Assembly: GCF_027627575.1 (NCBI RefSeq)
Contig: NZ_CP114065.1
Coordinates: forward strand, 7,068,001-7,132,000
Length of the DNA: 64,000 nt
DNA from: Kribbella sp. CA-293567
GTDB taxonomy: Bacteria > Actinomycetota > Actinomycetes > Propionibacteriales > Kribbellaceae
Direction: 5' to 3'
A program made the translations under genes and the position numbers. The notes beneath the pieces were generated by a model, which did not search any database, was not told the DNA's origin, and worked only from the letters and a program-made list of their open reading frames with translations. Each line of letters begins with the position of its first letter. Position 1 is the first letter of the stretch. Shown in pieces: positions 15,747 through 23,676 of this stretch.

Positions 15747-16106
15747 ATGAACACCACCAGCACTCTCACCAGCCTGCTCGACCAGTGGAAGACGGGGATC
15801 GCCGCCCACGATTCGGCCGCCGTGGCCAAGCTCTTCACCGATGACGCGATCTTCCAAGGCCTGCGTCCCTACACCATCGGGCCGGTAGGCGTAGCGGAGT
15901 ACTACGAATCGCAGCCGCTGGGCCTGACAGCCGACTACGACCTGCTGGAGACCAGGCAACTGAGCGACGACCTGGTGCTGGGCTATCTCGAGGTCGCCTT
16001 CTCGTTCGTCGACCGGCCGACCGTCGAGGTCTTCCTCAGCATCGTTGCCCGCCGCAACGACACCGGCTGGAAGCTCGACCACTACCAGGTCTCCAAGCTG
16101 GCCTAA
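15747..16106 (+). CDS. SnoaL/NTF2-like small protein
   Basis: The 119-residue protein has the cone-shaped SnoaL/SgcJ-type signature: a helix (LTSLLDQWKTGIAAHDSAAVAKLFTDDAIF), a GVAEYYESQP turn, and a curved sheet ending FLSIVARRNDTGWKLDHYQVSKL. Members are isomerases, hydratases or simple binding proteins. A GAGGAG ribosome-binding site lies 9 bases before the ATG. It is 84 bases after the SDR gene and probably belongs to the same transcript. Confidence 0.78.
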   Translation: MNTTSTLTSLLDQWKTGIAAHDSAAVAKLFTDDAIFQGLRPYTIGPVGVAEYYESQPLGLTADYDLLETRQLSDDLVLGYLEVAFSFVDRPTVEVFLSIVARRNDTGWKLDHYQVSKLA

Positions 16107-16128
16107 CCACATGGTGTTCAGCCAACTC

Positions 16129-16196
16129 TAATGCCTTATCGGTACATTTCTCATTAGGTTCAGCTGTTGATTTCTGAACTACTTAATGCCTACAGT
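16129..16196 (+). promoter_or_regulatory. Promoter with three TAATG boxes upstream of the CGNR gene
   Basis: TTGATT (16167-16172) and TACAGT (16191-16196) are spaced 18 bases apart, and the ATG is 7 bases after the -10. TAATGCCT occurs at 16129-16136 and again at 16184-16191, overlapping the -10. The reverse motif CATTAGG is at 16152-16158. Such repeats in and around a promoter suggest an operator. Confidence 0.6.
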
Positions 16197-16202
16197 CACT
16201 CC

Positions 16203-16796
16203 ATGAGCATGCAGCCGACTGCCGGGGAGCTGATCGCGGACGGGTTCGCGATGGGTGGGGAGCGGCTGGTCGCGCTCGATCTGGTCGACACCGAGCTGCT
16301 GGCCGTCGATCCGCCGGTGGATCTGATCGGAACGCCCGAGCAGCTGGCCAGGTGGTGGGCGCTTCAGCAGGTGCGGTTGCCTGCGGGACCGGTCCCGGAC
16401 GGTACGGCGGTGCGCCGGTTGCGGACCGCCGTACGTGAGCTGCTCGGTTCACACCTGGAGGGCCGGGAGCCTTCGGCGACCTCGGTCGACGACGTGAACG
16501 CTGCCGCGGCCGGTGCGCCGCAGAGTCTGCGACTGGCCGCGACCACGGACGGGCTGCGGGTGGCGACGCGCTGGCATCCGGAGTACGGCGGGAACGCGGC
16601 GCTGGCGATGATCGCGCGCGAGACGATCGAGCTGATGGCCGACGCGGCCGGGTTGAGCCGGCTCAGGCGGTGCGCCAACCCGAACTGCTCGATGCTGTTC
16701 CTGGCCGAGCACAAACGACGCCAGTGGTGCGTCGGCAGCGTCTGCGGCAACCGGACCCGGGTCGCCCGCCACTACGAGAAGACGAGGCGATCATGA
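16203..16796 (+). CDS. CGNR zinc-finger protein (putative transcriptional regulator)
   Basis: The 197-residue protein ends in the CGNR zinc finger: C-A-N-P-N-C-S-M-L-F-L, then W-C-V-G-S-V-C-G-N-R-T-R-V-A-R-H-Y, with four cysteines placed to bind zinc. The N-terminal stress-response-type ABATE-like domain contains DLVDTELLAVDPPVDL. ATG 16203 fits the promoter exactly and gives a leaderless message. It overlaps the downstream flavin-binding gene by 4 bases (ATGA). Confidence 0.85.
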   Translation: MSMQPTAGELIADGFAMGGERLVALDLVDTELLAVDPPVDLIGTPEQLARWWALQQVRLPAGPVPDGTAVRRLRTAVRELLGSHLEGREPSATSVDDVNAAAAGAPQSLRLAATTDGLRVATRWHPEYGGNAALAMIARETIELMADAAGLSRLRRCANPNCSMLFLAEHKRRQWCVGSVCGNRTRVARHYEKTRRS

Positions 16797-17614
16797 CCGG
16801 CTTCCATGAAGGCGAACTGGCGGTTCAGGCCAAGGCCGGGGTCGCCCACGACGCTTCCCGGCTGGAGGGGATGCTGCGGCCGGCGTCGCTGGAGGGTGGC
16901 GCGAAGAAGTTCCTCGCGCAGCGCGATTTCGTCGCGATCACGGCACGCGACAGCGACGGAAGGTTGTGGACGACGGCGATGTCCGGACCACTCGGCTTCC
17001 TCGACTCGCGGGACAGCACCTTGACGATCCGTACGGCGCCCGGCGCGGGCGATCCGCTGCACGGCGTACCGGCCTGGCAGCCGGTCGGCGTGCTGGTGAT
17101 CGACCTGGCGCTGCGGCGACGGGTGCGGATCAACGGCGACCTGGTTCGCAGTACCGGGGGTGAGCTGGAGATCGCGGCTGAGCAGGCGTACGGGAACTGC
17201 CCGCAGTACATCCATCCGCACGAGGTGACGCAGCCCGCGTCGAGTCTGCCGGTCGTCACCGACGGGACGCTCGGGGCCGCGGAGACGGCGCTGATCGAGG
17301 GTGCCGACACCTTCTTCCTCGGCACCGCGCATCCGACCCGCGGCACCGACACCTCGCACAAGGGCGGCGAGCCGGGCTTCGTCCGGGTCGAGGGCGGAGA
17401 CCTGGTGTGGCCGGACTTCCCGGGCAACAACATGTTCAACAGCCTCGGCAACATCTCGGTGGACCCGGCGGCGGCGTTGCTCTTCCTCGACTTCGCGACC
17501 GGTACGGCGTTGCACCTGTCCGGTACGGCGACGATCGACTGGGACGCCGACGGCGAGACCGGCCGGGCCGTCCGCTTCCACCCGACCCGCGCGGTACTCA
17601 ACAGCTGGGGCTGA
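16793..17614 (+). CDS. Pyridoxamine 5'-phosphate oxidase-like flavin-binding protein
   Basis: The 273-residue protein resembles PPOX-type split-barrel proteins. It has FVAITARDSDGRLWTTAMSGPLGFL and a later RGTDTSHKGGEPGFVRVEGGDLVWPDFPGNNMFNSLGNI, the pattern of the flavin-nucleotide-binding family often annotated as pyridoxamine oxidase-like. It is longer than true PdxH and unlikely to make pyridoxal phosphate. It is translationally coupled to the CGNR regulator. Confidence 0.77.
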   Translation: MTGFHEGELAVQAKAGVAHDASRLEGMLRPASLEGGAKKFLAQRDFVAITARDSDGRLWTTAMSGPLGFLDSRDSTLTIRTAPGAGDPLHGVPAWQPVGVLVIDLALRRRVRINGDLVRSTGGELEIAAEQAYGNCPQYIHPHEVTQPASSLPVVTDGTLGAAETALIEGADTFFLGTAHPTRGTDTSHKGGEPGFVRVEGGDLVWPDFPGNNMFNSLGNISVDPAAALLFLDFATGTALHLSGTATIDWDADGETGRAVRFHPTRAVLNSWG

Positions 17615-17660
17615 TGCAGCACCGGAGAACCACGTTGTCCTTGATGGGCGCAGCGCGCAG

Positions 17661-18071
17661 TCAGCCGGGGGTGATGCCGAACCGTGCGCGGACCTCGCCG
17701 ACCCTCGGCGTACCGTTGAAGCCGAGCGAGCCCGCCGCGACCACGATCGCAGGATCCTGGGTGGTGTACTTCTGCGGCGTGGACCAACGGTCCAGCAGGT
17801 CAGGGGAGGCGGCGAAAGCCCGCAGCAGGGTCTCCATCACGTTCTCGGCCTCGGCCTTGGTGTCCACGTCGAGCACGACAGTGCCTCGCTGCCAGCCGCC
17901 ACCGAACTGTTCGCTGCAGTCCCAGTGAGCCGACGCCACGCCATCGACCGAGTTCGCCACTGCCGCGAAGGCCTTCTCGCACTGGGACGCCTTGCTCGAA
18001 CACGCTACCGCGAACGGCAGCAGAAGCAGCGCGACGACCATGGTCGCCCCCTGCCTGACTCGCTTCGACAC
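17661..18071 (-). CDS. Small putative lipoprotein
   Basis: The 136-residue protein starts with a basic region, a hydrophobic stretch (MVVALLLLPFAVA) and C24, which fits a lipoprotein signal, though the lipobox F-A-V-A-C is slightly atypical. The mature part is soluble; three further cysteines are seen if C24 is excluded. I do not recognise the family. The GTG start has an AGGGGA ribosome-binding site. One copy of the SARP-type repeat lies 78-96 bases upstream. Confidence 0.7.
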   Translation of the reverse strand: MSKRVRQGATMVVALLLLPFAVACSSKASQCEKAFAAVANSVDGVASAHWDCSEQFGGGWQRGTVVLDVDTKAEAENVMETLLRAFAASPDLLDRWSTPQKYTTQDPAIVVAAGSLGFNGTPRVGEVRARFGITPG

Positions 18072-18148
18072 TGTGTCCCCTGAACCGCCGTAATGGGTGG
18101 CGGAAGTCGCCGATCCCCAACGCTAGGCGGTCAGCTCGTCAACGCTCT

Positions 18149-18167
18149 GCCCGTACTTCGCCCGTAC
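18149..18167 (+). promoter_or_regulatory. SARP-like direct repeat, left copy
   Basis: GCCCGTAC at 18149-18156 is repeated at 18160-18167, an 11-bp period, preceded by CTCT. SARP/AfsR proteins bind direct repeats spaced one helical turn apart. A nearly identical site lies at 21525-21543, beyond the start of the SARP gene. Confidence 0.6.
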
Positions 18168-18173
18168 CTCTCG

Positions 18174-21100
18174 TCACGGTTCGGAGGCACGAAGTGCGCC
18201 CAGGGCAGCAGTGGCTTCAGCTTGGAGGAGGTCGAAGCCGCACGTGGCAGCGATCGACTCGGCCTCGGCAGCGAGCTCGAGCGCGGAGACCTGATTCCCG
18301 GTGTGGTGCAGGGCCGTGGCCAGGGTGAGCAGCGCCTCCGTCTCGACGTACGGGTAGAAGCCGCGGGCGATCTTGAGGCACTTCTCGCCGTACCTGATCG
18401 CCGCCGCGGTATCGCCGAACACGAGATGGGCCTGAGCGACGGTCGCGACGGTCTGTGCCTGCGCTTTGCGGTCGCGACCGGCAATCGCGAGGTCGTGCGC
18501 GCGCAGGGCCAGTTCCAGGGCGGTGGCGCCTTCGCCGCGCTGCAGGTGCAGCCGGGCCAGCTCGTCCAGCGTCGACAACTCACCGCGCGGGTAGGACTCC
18601 TGCCGGTAGGCGTCCAGCACGTCGCCCAGTAGGTCCGCGGCACGGTCGATCTGGCCCAGTTGACGTAGCGCACTCGCCAGATTCCCCTGAACGATCAGCG
18701 GGGACGCCGGGCGGCCGATTCCCTTGCTCTGGAGGGCCTCGGCGAAGAGGTCGGCGGCCTCGCCCACCCTGCCCTGGTAGAGGCGCGTCATCCCGAGGCC
18801 GTTGAGAGCGATCGCCCGGACATGGCTGCACGACTCGTCCTGGGTCCACTCGATGGAGCGGCTCATCCAGTGGTCGGCCTCGCGCAGGGTCCCTCGCTCG
18901 AGGTGGTGCCAGCCGACCTGGTGGGCTGTGTAGCCGGCTGCCGCGGTCCAGTCGACGGCGACAGCGAGGACATGACCGGCCAGCGAGTCCGCCAACGAGT
19001 CGTCGTCGCGGCCGGCGGCTGCCAACGCCTGGCTGCGACAGATCAGCATCGCCACCTGCGCGACTTCGTCGCCGGCCTCGATCGCGGCCGCGCTACCGGC
19101 CTGGGCCACCTGCATCCAGCCGTCGGCCTCGCGGCACATCAGGAAGTGGCCACGGAGCTGGTCGGCGATCCGCCAGGACAACCGCGGGTCGCCGGAGGCC
19201 TCGTCCGTCACCACCGCCACCAGCGCACGCAACTCGTCACCCAGCCAGGTGAGGGCAGCCTCTTCCGATGCGAAGAACCTGTCCGGCTCGCCGTGGGTCT
19301 CGAGCCGGACGAGTTTCGGGTAGGCCCAGTCGGTCGCGGCCGTGACCGCTTCGGCGTACCAGGAGTGCAACCTCGTCCGGGCAGCGTCGGCCTCGCGGTC
19401 CTCGGCCAGCAGGCGGCGGGCGTACAGACCGAGCAGGTCATGGAACCGATAGCGATTCTTGGTGTGCTGCAGCAGCATGTTCGCCTCGAGCAGGTCCTCG
19501 AGGATCCGTTCGGCGTCGACGGCGGGCAGGCCGAGCAGGATCGCGGTGCTGTCGGCACTGAAGTCGTCGCCGGGATGCAGGCTGCAGAGCCGGAACGCTC
19601 GCTGGGCGTCGGGTCCGAGGTCGGCGTAGCTGAGCTGGAAACTGTTGAGCACGCTGGATTCGCCGAGGCTGAGCTCGGACAACCGACGGTTGCTGTCGTC
19701 GAGCCGGCGGGCCAGGTCGGCGACCGTCCACTCGCGGCGGGTCGCGAGCCGCGCGCCGGCGATGCGAAGCGCGAGCGGAAGGCGGCCACACGCCTCCGCG
19801 AGCGCCGCCACGTCCTCCGCGAGCGCGTCCAGCGATCGGGCGGTGGAGGTGATCAGCTGAGCCGCATCGGCGTGGGCAAGCGGTTCGAGATCGACGACCT
19901 CCGCCGCTACCAGATCCGGTAGTCGCCGTCGGCTGGTCACGATCACGTCGCTCCGGCCGGCGCCCGGCAGCAGGGAACGGACCTGTGCCGCGTCCTGAGC
20001 GTTGTCGAGCAGCACGAGGACGCGCCGGTCGGCGAGCTCGCTGCGGAACAGCGCGGCCGCCTCCGCCTCGGTGCTGATCCGCCTGGTGGGCACTCCGAGA
20101 GCACGGAGGAACCGGCCCAGTACCTGCAGCGGCGCCGGGGCGACAGCGTCCGCGCCGCGGAGGTCGGCGTACAGCTGGCCGTCGGGGTACTCCGCGTGGA
20201 GGTGATGGGCGGCGGTGAGCGCGAGCGCGGTCTTGCCGACGCCGGCGATGCCGTTGACGAGAACGGCTCGCGACGAGACAGCGCCCGGTCGCCTGAGCGC
20301 TCCGCAGATCGTCGCCAGCTCTTCGACGCGGCCGACGAAGTCCGGGGGTGCCGAGGGTGTCTGCTGGACGACGACCTGTTGCGGAGAGCTCTGCCGGCGG
20401 AGAACTGCCAACTGCACCGCACGCAGCCGCTCACCCGGATCGATGCCGAGCTGGTCGGCGAGCGCCTCGCGGATGCGTTCGTACGCCGCCAGCGCCTCGG
20501 CCTGCCGCCCGGCCGCCGCGAGGGTCTGGATCAGCTCCGCGTGCAGCGGCTCGTCGAGCTCGTGCCGCGACACAGAGCCCCGCAGGGCTTTCAGAGCCCG
20601 CTCCGGTACGCCGACCTCGCGGGCCAGCGCGGCGTACGCGCGAACGGCCTCGGCGTGCTCGTTCGCAATGCTCAGGTGGAGTGGATCGGCCGCCTCGGGG
20701 TCGCCACGCCAGAGCGCCAGGGCGTCCGCGAGCCCGGCCAGCGCGGTTTCCGGATCGGCGTCGGCGGCCTTCGCGACGAGCTCGCGGAACGCCAGCAGGT
20801 CCAAGGTCTCGGGAGTCGCTTCCAGCCGGTAGCCGGTCGGGCTGCTGACGATCGCCGGGCCGGACGCACCACCCGACTCCAGCAGTCGGCGTAGCCGGGC
20901 GATCCGGGTCCGCAGCAGGGCGCCCGCGTGGGCCGGTGGGTGCTGCGGCAGGAGAAGCTCGGCGAGCTCGCGCTGACCGACCGTCGTACCGGCGGCGAGG
21001 GCGAGGTGGAGGAGAAGGCTGCGCTGCGGCACCGAGTTGATGGTGAGCGGCGCATCGCCGTACCGGATTTCCAGCGGACCCAGGACGCCGATCCACAGCG

Positions 21101-21401
21101 CGCCGGTGGTGGGCGCGGCGGGCGAACGGTGGGACCTGGCCGCGGCGTGCAGCTTGCCCGCGTCGTCGCTGCCGAGCGCGAGAACCGCGGCGATGGCGTC
21201 GACCGAGTCCGGTTTCGGGCTCCTGGTCCGGCCCTGCTCCAGGTCACGGATCGCCGCCGTACTGAGTCCGGCGCGGTCGGCCAGCTCGCGTTGGGTCAGG
21301 TCCGCCTGCCACCGGAGGGATCGCAGCAGCTCGCCGAGCCGGCCCGGCGGCCCGTGGGCAGGCGCATCACCCGCGAAGTCGTGGGGAGACCGTCCGGACA
21401 C
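18174..21401 (-). CDS. AfsR/SARP-type STAND regulator (HTH + BTAD + NB-ARC + TPR)
   Basis: The 1075-residue protein has a clear domain order. An XRE-type HTH comes first (about 22-76: LRWQADLTQRELADRAGLSTAAI). An OmpR-like winged helix follows (about 100-190), then a BTAD domain (about 198-333). The NB-ARC ATPase has P-loop GIAGVGKT near residue 385 and VLVLLDNA as Walker B. The C-terminal part is TPR repeats. It resembles AfsR but adds the N-terminal XRE domain. A TAAGGT -10-like element ends 8 bases before the GTG start, so a leaderless transcript is likely. Repeats with an 11-bp period lie on both sides of the gene. The role, probably control of secondary metabolism or differentiation, is inferred from the family. 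Confidence 0.9.
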   Translation of the reverse strand: MSGRSPHDFAGDAPAHGPPGRLGELLRSLRWQADLTQRELADRAGLSTAAIRDLEQGRTRSPKPDSVDAIAAVLALGSDDAGKLHAAARSHRSPAAPTTGALWIGVLGPLEIRYGDAPLTINSVPQRSLLLHLALAAGTTVGQRELAELLLPQHPPAHAGALLRTRIARLRRLLESGGASGPAIVSSPTGYRLEATPETLDLLAFRELVAKAADADPETALAGLADALALWRGDPEAADPLHLSIANEHAEAVRAYAALAREVGVPERALKALRGSVSRHELDEPLHAELIQTLAAAGRQAEALAAYERIREALADQLGIDPGERLRAVQLAVLRRQSSPQQVVVQQTPSAPPDFVGRVEELATICGALRRPGAVSSRAVLVNGIAGVGKTALALTAAHHLHAEYPDGQLYADLRGADAVAPAPLQVLGRFLRALGVPTRRISTEAEAAALFRSELADRRVLVLLDNAQDAAQVRSLLPGAGRSDVIVTSRRRLPDLVAAEVVDLEPLAHADAAQLITSTARSLDALAEDVAALAEACGRLPLALRIAGARLATRREWTVADLARRLDDSNRRLSELSLGESSVLNSFQLSYADLGPDAQRAFRLCSLHPGDDFSADSTAILLGLPAVDAERILEDLLEANMLLQHTKNRYRFHDLLGLYARRLLAEDREADAARTRLHSWYAEAVTAATDWAYPKLVRLETHGEPDRFFASEEAALTWLGDELRALVAVVTDEASGDPRLSWRIADQLRGHFLMCREADGWMQVAQAGSAAAIEAGDEVAQVAMLICRSQALAAAGRDDDSLADSLAGHVLAVAVDWTAAAGYTAHQVGWHHLERGTLREADHWMSRSIEWTQDESCSHVRAIALNGLGMTRLYQGRVGEAADLFAEALQSKGIGRPASPLIVQGNLASALRQLGQIDRAADLLGDVLDAYRQESYPRGELSTLDELARLHLQRGEGATALELALRAHDLAIAGRDRKAQAQTVATVAQAHLVFGDTAAAIRYGEKCLKIARGFYPYVETEALLTLATALHHTGNQVSALELAAEAESIAATCGFDLLQAEATAALGALRASEP

Positions 21402-21524
21402 GGTCCGTACCTTACCGTCATCGACGGCTCACCGCAGGCCGCCCGGACCGCAGATCATTGCGTCAGGCAACAGTGCGGACGAGCTCGGCGAACGCTCTCT
21501 AGCGCGGGCAGAGCTCGTCGCTCT

Positions 21525-21543
21525 GCCCGTACCTCGCCCGTAC
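21525..21543 (+). promoter_or_regulatory. SARP-like direct repeat, right copy
   Basis: GCCCGTAC at 21525-21532 is repeated at 21536-21543 (11-bp period), again preceded by CTCT. GGGCAGAG (21506-21513) and CTCTGCCC (21521-21528) also form a dyad. The site lies between the divergent SARP gene (start 21401) and RDD gene (start 21580). Confidence 0.6.
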
Positions 21544-21579
21544 TCGCGGCAGGCCCGCGAAGCGGTACGGTGCCGGGTC

Positions 21580-22101
21580 ATGAACAGGTATGTGAACCCG
21601 GTGGACGTCCTCGGACCGGACGTTGCCAAACGAGTGGAACCACTCGGCAACGGGCGACGGTACGTCCGCCCGGGAGCGTGGACGTTGTTCGCGTCCTGGC
21701 TGGTGGACTCGATGGTGGTCGGGGTCGGCGTGCTGGCCGGGACAGCCGCTCTCGTGACGGCACCGACTCTCGACGACGGGACGGTCGGGGTGGGCGTGAT
21801 CGCCCTGATCTTCGGAGTTCCCTTGCTGTACGGCGTTTTCTACGGCAACGGCCGGGCGCTCGGCGCGCTGCTGACCGGCACCCGGCTAGTTCAGCTCAAG
21901 GACGGCGGCCGCCCGGGCTTCCGGGGCCCGTGGGCGATGCTGGTGCGGGTCACGCTGCTTCCACTGCTGATCATCATGTTCCTGGTCGGCTCCCTGAATG
22001 GTGGCGGGACCGGGTCGCCACCCGGTTCGCTCCGCCGGGGAAGCATGGACGTCGCCCCCACCTACTACCTCTGGGCCGCCGAAGCCGCCGCGAACAGTTG
22101 A
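21580..22101 (+). CDS. RDD-family membrane protein
   Basis: The 173-residue protein starts with the RDD-type helix W-T-L-F-A-S-W-L-V-D-S-M-V-V-G-V-G, then LLYGVFYGNGRALGALLTGTRLVQLKDG, in which the second conserved segment is recognisable. Three hydrophobic helices are visible. The function of RDD proteins is mostly unknown; some are transporters. ATG 21580 is 9 bases after a TACGGT -10-like element. The SARP-type repeat lies 37-55 bases upstream. Confidence 0.78.
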   Translation: MNRYVNPVDVLGPDVAKRVEPLGNGRRYVRPGAWTLFASWLVDSMVVGVGVLAGTAALVTAPTLDDGTVGVGVIALIFGVPLLYGVFYGNGRALGALLTGTRLVQLKDGGRPGFRGPWAMLVRVTLLPLLIIMFLVGSLNGGGTGSPPGSLRRGSMDVAPTYYLWAAEAAANS

Positions 22102-22117
22102 CCGCTCACAGACGACC

Positions 22118-22585
22118 TCAGCAGGCGCAGGCGATGCCCGTGGGAGCGGTCAGCGGGTCCGAAGGGCGGCGGGTGACGCCGTCGACGGTCTCGACCGGCA
22201 GCCCTTCACGGGTCCAGTACTCCATGCCGCCGATCATCTCCTTGACCGGATAGCCGAGTTTGGCGAACTCGAGGGCAGCCTTGGTGCCACCGTTGCACGC
22301 CGGGCCCCAGCAATAGGTGACCACTGGAGTGCCCTCCGGTACTGCGAGTGCCGCACGCGCCGCGATTTCCCGGGTCGGCAGGTGGATCGCTCCGGGCACG
22401 TGTCCCTGGTCCCAGCTTTCCTGGCTTCTGCTGTCCACGAGAACCCAGCCGCCGACTCCGGCGCCGAGGTCTGCGGCGACATCCGACGGGTCCGTCTCGA
22501 AGGCGAGTTTGCCGGCGAAGTGAGCGATCGCCCGCTCCTGCTCGGCGGCCGCTGTCCGCAGTACCGCTGAAACCACCGTGGCCAT
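22118..22585 (-). CDS. Rhodanese-domain sulfurtransferase
   Basis: The 155-residue protein has a single rhodanese domain with LVDSRSQESWDQGHVPGAIHLP and the active-site loop Y-C-W-G-P-A-C-N-G-G-T-K-A-A. The first cysteine there is the likely persulfide carrier. The C-terminus ends in C-A-C. ATG 22585 has a GGAG ribosome-binding site 7 bases upstream. A prominent inverted repeat 64-104 bases upstream suggests that it is regulated. Its 3' end faces the RDD gene, 16 bases away. Confidence 0.87.
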   Translation of the reverse strand: MATVVSAVLRTAAAEQERAIAHFAGKLAFETDPSDVAADLGAGVGGWVLVDSRSQESWDQGHVPGAIHLPTREIAARAALAVPEGTPVVTYCWGPACNGGTKAALEFAKLGYPVKEMIGGMEYWTREGLPVETVDGVTRRPSDPLTAPTGIACAC

Positions 22586-22648
22586 TGCCTTCTCCTTCGC
22601 CGCGCGCAATCCGGAGCCACCAGCGTCGACCACCGGCTCCCGCCTGAC

Positions 22649-22689
22649 CAGTGGCAGTAAAGACCTCCTGCAACAAATTACTGCCAGTG
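22649..22689 (-). promoter_or_regulatory. Inverted repeat upstream of the rhodanese gene
   Basis: CAGTGGCAGTAA (22649-22660) and TTACTGCCAGTG (22678-22689) pair at 11 of 12 positions across a 17-base gap; GGCAGTAA/TTACTGCC is perfect. The spacing fits two half-sites on one face of the helix. The remaining bases up to 22939 hold no gene that I can support. Confidence 0.55.
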
Positions 22690-22939
22690 AGGCGGTGGTG
22701 CCGCGCACGCGGTGGCAACGGCCTAACACCCTGCTGACAAAGGTTTTCTGCCACCGCGGGACAGCGATATCTCCGCCGGGAGAAGCAGCTATCCGGCGGG
22801 TAGGACAAGCCTTGGCAACAGCCCGCACAAGATCGGGGGTTCGGCTACCACTTCGGGCGGATCAGGCTGCATGATGTCCGCTGAGGACCACTCCAGCCAC
22901 GGGGTACCCCTGACGATGACTCATGTCTGGAGCCCCTTG

Positions 22940-23644
22940 ATGGCTGACTTCGAGGTTGCCGCGGCGACGTCCGCGGACGCCTTCGCGCGACTCGCTGTCG
23001 AACTGCACGACGCACCCGGCGTCGAGGAGACGGTCGACGCGGTGGTGCAGTTCGCCCTGCAGGCGCTGAACTGCACGTTCGCCGGAATCGCGCTCTATGT
23101 GCGGGGCTCGCAACCCGAGGTGGCGGCGGTCACCGATCCCGTGGTCGGCGACGTGTTCGGGTTGCAGATCAGCTCCGAGACCGGCCCGTTGATCACCTCC
23201 CTGCGGGAGCGCAGCACCGTGCTCATCCGGGACACCAGCGAGGACACGCGGTGGCCGGAGTGGGCGGCGAAGGTGGCGGGGCTGGGAGTGCGGAGCGTGC
23301 TGGACGTGCCGCTGGCCACCGGTGGGGGCAGCCGGGCGACGGTCGGCGTACTGGGGCTGTACTCGCCCGAGCCGAACGCGTTCGGTGAGGACGACGAGGC
23401 GATCGCGCACATCCTCGCCCGGCACGCGTCGGTGGCGGTCGCGTCGGCGCGGCACGAGGAGACGATGGCGCAGGCGGTCGACGCCCGGAAGCTGGTCGGT
23501 CAGGCGATGGGGATCCTGATGGAGCGCTTCGATGTCGACGGCGATCGGGCGTTCGCGATCCTGAAGCGCTACTCGCAGGACACCAACACCAAACTTCGCG
23601 ACGTGGCCCAGCAGTTGATCGACACCCGCAAGCTTCCGCACTGA
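22940..23644 (+). CDS. GAF-ANTAR RNA-binding antiterminator-type regulator
   Basis: The 234-residue protein has a GAF-like sensor (about residues 15-150) and a C-terminal ANTAR domain: DARKLVGQAMGILMERFDVDGDRAFAILKRYSQDTNTKLRDVAQQLI. The ANTAR end is very close to that of the protein at 2905-3642 (RYSQD-x-N-x-KLRDVAQ), so the two are recent paralogs. ATG 22940 has a GGAG site 7 bases upstream and gives a protein the same size as the third paralog; the frame is open back to 22871. Confidence 0.82.
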   Translation: MADFEVAAATSADAFARLAVELHDAPGVEETVDAVVQFALQALNCTFAGIALYVRGSQPEVAAVTDPVVGDVFGLQISSETGPLITSLRERSTVLIRDTSEDTRWPEWAAKVAGLGVRSVLDVPLATGGGSRATVGVLGLYSPEPNAFGEDDEAIAHILARHASVAVASARHEETMAQAVDARKLVGQAMGILMERFDVDGDRAFAILKRYSQDTNTKLRDVAQQLIDTRKLPH

Positions 23645-23676
23645 TCGGTTCGGCGCGGCGACGGTAGGGTCGTGGC

